Below, piece after piece: positions 61,737 through 64,000 of a stretch of 64,000 nt of DNA; position 1 is the first letter of the stretch, and every line of letters starts with the position of its first letter. The notes beneath the pieces are model-generated. The model did not search any database. It saw nothing but the letters and a program-made list of their open reading frames with translations, and was not told the DNA's origin. The DNA lies in contig JAFVPB010000005.1 in NCBI GenBank assembly GCA_017505525.1, positions 1 through 64,000 on the forward strand, given 5' to 3'. A program made the translations under genes and the position numbers. Origin of the DNA: Clostridia bacterium. GTDB taxonomy: Bacteria; Bacillota; Clostridia; UMGS1883.

Positions 61737-62554
61737 TATCTTACACTCCCTTCCAAAACATCATGATATTCACCACTGTTATACCAGTTGTAAAGCTCCA
61801 TATATCTTGAAGCCAGCCATTGATTGCGTGAAAATACAGTATTAAATTTCTGATACAACCCTTCTGCACCAGTTCGTCCAAAAAACTCCCTCGATTGCTC
61901 TAAATATGTATTATCCGGCTTATCCAGTTGTAAGGTTTCCAACACGTCCTTTGAAACCTCACCAAAAAGAATATGCTTTGCAGCCATCTCAAAGCTTTCT
62001 GATGAAAGAAGAATTGCACGGTCATATGTATAGGCTCTGTTTCTGTACCAATCGTTTATTGCCACATCAAGTGCTACATCAACTCCAAATGGAATTGCAC
62101 CTTTAACAAATTTTAAAACCTCATCCAAGAATTTTATAGTACCGTGCTTTGCCTCTATTCCGGAATATTCTGAAACAATAACATTCCATAACATTTCATC
62201 ACTTATCTGTTCCAAAAATGAAGATGAAAAAATAATATGCGGCTTTTTTATTCCATTCAATGTTACCTTCATATTATAATCCCTCTCAATAAAAACCTCG
62301 GGAATATAATTCACGTCAAACATTTCTGCTGCTTCCGACATCATTTCAAAAATTTTAGAAGACATTTCTTTTGTAACCTTCATTTTTGAGGAATCATTTA
62401 TTAAGCTATAGGCTTTTTCAATTGAATTGGACGAAATAAATTCAATCAATTTTTCAAATCCAGGAACTTTTGTTACAGCATCTACGGCTCTTTTGTCAAA
62501 AGGATGCTGAAAATCATTGATATTTAACTTTTTATTTTTGGTATTATATTTCAT
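61736..62554 (-). CDS. M48 paralog without the zinc site
   Basis: A 272-residue paralog of the gene at 60906-61736. It shares the start (NDFQHPFDKRAVDAVTKVPG), the central region (KPHIIFSSSFLEQISDEMLWNVI) and the end (YNWYNSGEYHDVL). HEIGH is replaced by SEYSG and the third-ligand segment reads AYTYDRAILL without Glu. It cannot bind catalytic zinc, so it is probably a scaffold or substrate-binding pseudoenzyme. AAAGGAGG lies before the ATG. Confidence 0.85.
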   Translation of the reverse strand: MKYNTKNKKLNINDFQHPFDKRAVDAVTKVPGFEKLIEFISSNSIEKAYSLINDSSKMKVTKEMSSKIFEMMSEAAEMFDVNYIPEVFIERDYNMKVTLNGIKKPHIIFSSSFLEQISDEMLWNVIVSEYSGIEAKHGTIKFLDEVLKFVKGAIPFGVDVALDVAINDWYRNRAYTYDRAILLSSESFEMAAKHILFGEVSKDVLETLQLDKPDNTYLEQSREFFGRTGAEGLYQKFNTVFSRNQWLASRYMELYNWYNSGEYHDVLEGSVR

Positions 62555-62569
62555 TATTATCAGCCTCCT

Positions 62570-63361
62570 TTAATCTAAGTATTTATCAAGAATATCCCCA
62601 TAGTTTCCTTGTGCATTCCACAAGAATAATTCGGATATTCTGTCATTTGCCCAGCCGGTAGAGTTGCTTAGTGTTTGAACAGTTTTTCCAACTTTAGCAA
62701 GACTACCGTCAAATTTGCAATCTTCAATATAATCATGAACCTTAACTGTCTTTGTTTCTTTTAAGGGCATTCCAGCTTTACACATCAAAAATCTTACCGC
62801 AGTTTGAAAATTCTGGCATGCAAGCATACCACCTCTGTCAGCTGTAAGTTCTGATTTTCTCAGCCAATTTGAAAGTGCAAGCTTCATAGCATCAGATACA
62901 AACGGAATTGAATCTGTTGCCAACAGCATAATTTTAGCCGCAATAAAGAATTTTAAATAACCTGATTTCAGTCTTGTGACAGCTCTGCCTATTGCAAAGT
63001 AAAGCATATTATCATCAAAATTATTTACAACAAAATCAGGTATTATAAGAACAGGCTTGTCCACACCACTTGGTTCAACATCTATTCCAAAACTTCTGTA
63101 TGTATAAATCTCCGGCGTATGTTCATAATCCAATATCTCACATACTTTTTTTACTATTCGAAATAATTTAGGATCATTTTGTTCAGTAATTCTTACGCAA
63201 TTTCCCAATGTAATCATACGAATGTAAATCTCATTGCTTTTTTCTTCTATACTTGACATAAGCTTGTCTATTGCCTGAATTTTCATCAGGCTGTTCACAG
63301 CTGCCAAATCTTCAGGATGGGCAAAATCATTTACAGATAAGCCTCGTAATTCGTTTGGCAT
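62570..63361 (-). CDS. second M48 paralog without HExxH
   Basis: A 263-residue paralog. Start NDFAHPEDLAAVNSLMKIQA, middle VLIIPDFVVNNFDDNMLYFAI, end ELFLWNAQGNYGDIL. HEIGH is replaced by GRAVT. The segment SELTADRGGMLA still keeps the Glu-type third-ligand pattern, so it lost the site only in part. With the other two it makes a tandem triplet of one peptidase and two pseudo-peptidases. AAGGAGG lies before the ATG. Confidence 0.85.
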   Translation of the reverse strand: MPNELRGLSVNDFAHPEDLAAVNSLMKIQAIDKLMSSIEEKSNEIYIRMITLGNCVRITEQNDPKLFRIVKKVCEILDYEHTPEIYTYRSFGIDVEPSGVDKPVLIIPDFVVNNFDDNMLYFAIGRAVTRLKSGYLKFFIAAKIMLLATDSIPFVSDAMKLALSNWLRKSELTADRGGMLACQNFQTAVRFLMCKAGMPLKETKTVKVHDYIEDCKFDGSLAKVGKTVQTLSNSTGWANDRISELFLWNAQGNYGDILDKYLD

Positions 63362-63379
63362 ATTACATGTCCTCCTTCG

Positions 63380-64000
63380 TTAGAATATCCATTTTAATAT
63401 ATGTATAACCAGAACGGCTAAAACCGTTCCGATTACACCTTTTAAAATACCTTTTATGGTAAGTGTTTTTTGTTCGTCTTTCAGAGCAGTATTCTCTTTT
63501 ACTAAACTGGAAATTCTTTTCTTTAATTTATTTATCTCTGTTTCCAAACAATTTCGTTCTGCACAGATATTATTTATGTCCTGTTTTAATTTTTTGATTT
63601 CCTTGTCTTTTTCATCTGAAAGCTTGCTCTCATCTGCTTTGGCTTTTATTTTTTCTTCGTTAGCAGGTATGTTTTCATGAACCACAACCTTATCTTTCTT
63701 TTCAACAGGCGGAGCAGGAGGGGGAGTTATCGAATCATCCTTCTTGCTTGCTTCATCGCTAAATTCAACCGTACTGCCGTCTGTAAGAATTTCTGCGTCC
63801 TGTAAAGACAATTTATACAAAACAGATTCATTAAAATCATATCCGGCTTGTTTTACAAAATAAGACCAGGTTGATTCTGTAATTACAAAGCTTAACTCCT
63901 TGCTATTGCAACTCATTATATCATCATAAAACTTAACTGCTTTGTGGCTACTTGATTTAATGCTTATATTTGTCTTGTTAAGCTTATCTACAAATAAATT
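63380..64000 (-). CDS. coiled-coil, C-terminally membrane-anchored protein (5' end outside window)
   Basis: The frame is open to the window edge, with at least 206 residues. The ATG at 63916 has no ribosome binding site and the coding pattern continues upstream (VDKLNKTNISIKSS, then KAVKFYDD), so the true start lies beyond 64000. A Pro-rich linker (TPPPAPPVEKK) is followed by a coiled coil (about 90-150 counted from 63916; ETEINKLKKRISSLVKEN) and a single C-terminal membrane helix (GVIGTVLAVLVIHILKWIF). A tail-anchored scaffold is likely. Confidence 0.8.
   Translation of the reverse strand, partial: NLFVDKLNKTNISIKSSSHKAVKFYDDIMSCNSKELSFVITESTWSYFVKQAGYDFNESVLYKLSLQDAEILTDGSTVEFSDEASKKDDSITPPPAPPVEKKDKVVVHENIPANEEKIKAKADESKLSDEKDKEIKKLKQDINNICAERNCLETEINKLKKRISSLVKENTALKDEQKTLTIKGILKGVIGTVLAVLVIHILKWIF

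Overview
The window looks like a chromosome segment of a low-to-moderate GC Gram-positive anaerobe of class Clostridia, probably a gut Oscillospirales- or Christensenellales-type lineage. The reasons are the rpsO/pnp, dnaG/rpoD and mutS2 arrangements, AGGAGG-type ribosome binding sites, TTGACA-17-TATAAT promoters, an LTA-synthase-like enzyme, a PPi-type phosphofructokinase and a clostridial three-gene serine recombinase set. The genus cannot be fixed from the sequence alone.

Positions 1-33843 are core chromosome: pnp and rpsO (minus); a ROK kinase, PPi-type PFK and mutS2 operon (plus); a small membrane protein; tRNA-Pro(GGG); an sdpR/sdpI-like pair with a 26-bp operator; tRNA-Gly(GCC); dnaG-rpoD; a polar amino acid ABC importer; tex; a holA, M18 peptidase, rqcP-like, chromate transporter pair operon; a Na/phosphate symporter-like protein; a dGTPase; an ATP-type PFK; luxS, mtnN and a sugar-nucleotide transferase; an HPr-kinase-like protein; lysA; thyA-folA; a zinc-ribbon protein; and an LTA-synthase family protein. 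Many genes here have a readable promoter, RBS or terminator.

Positions 33844-42750 are a mobile or accessory boundary. In order they hold a 20-bp periodic repeat resembling an IS21-type end; a secreted stalk/NPCBM-like protein behind a long structured leader; an S23-type four-helix-bundle gene next to a ladder of hairpins joined by GTGAAAT/ATTTCAC heptamers; three serine-recombinase genes plus a 51-aa gene; a degenerate repeat array with an internal duplication of about 384 bp; and a DUF6076-like protein.

Positions 42803-64000 are one long minus-strand gene train of about 24 genes, many overlapping by 1-17 nt. The downstream half holds RtcB RNA ligase, an ADP-ribosylglycohydrolase, a vWA protein, a BtpA-like TIM barrel, a CX5R phosphatase, two SEDS-like membrane proteins (one fused to a NADAR domain), two Sel1-type paralogs, and one gene split by an in-frame TAA. 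The upstream half holds zinc-ribbon, BspA-type LRR, DUF697-like and coiled-coil tail-anchored proteins, and three M48 peptidase paralogs of which only one keeps HExxH. I read this train as an undescribed accessory system combining RNA repair, ADP-ribose or base-modification reversal and membrane surveillance. That function is inference from domains and gene order.

The two strongest candidates for something new are the S23/four-way-junction ladder element (about 35150-35850) and the SEDS-NADAR/RtcB/DraG gene train.
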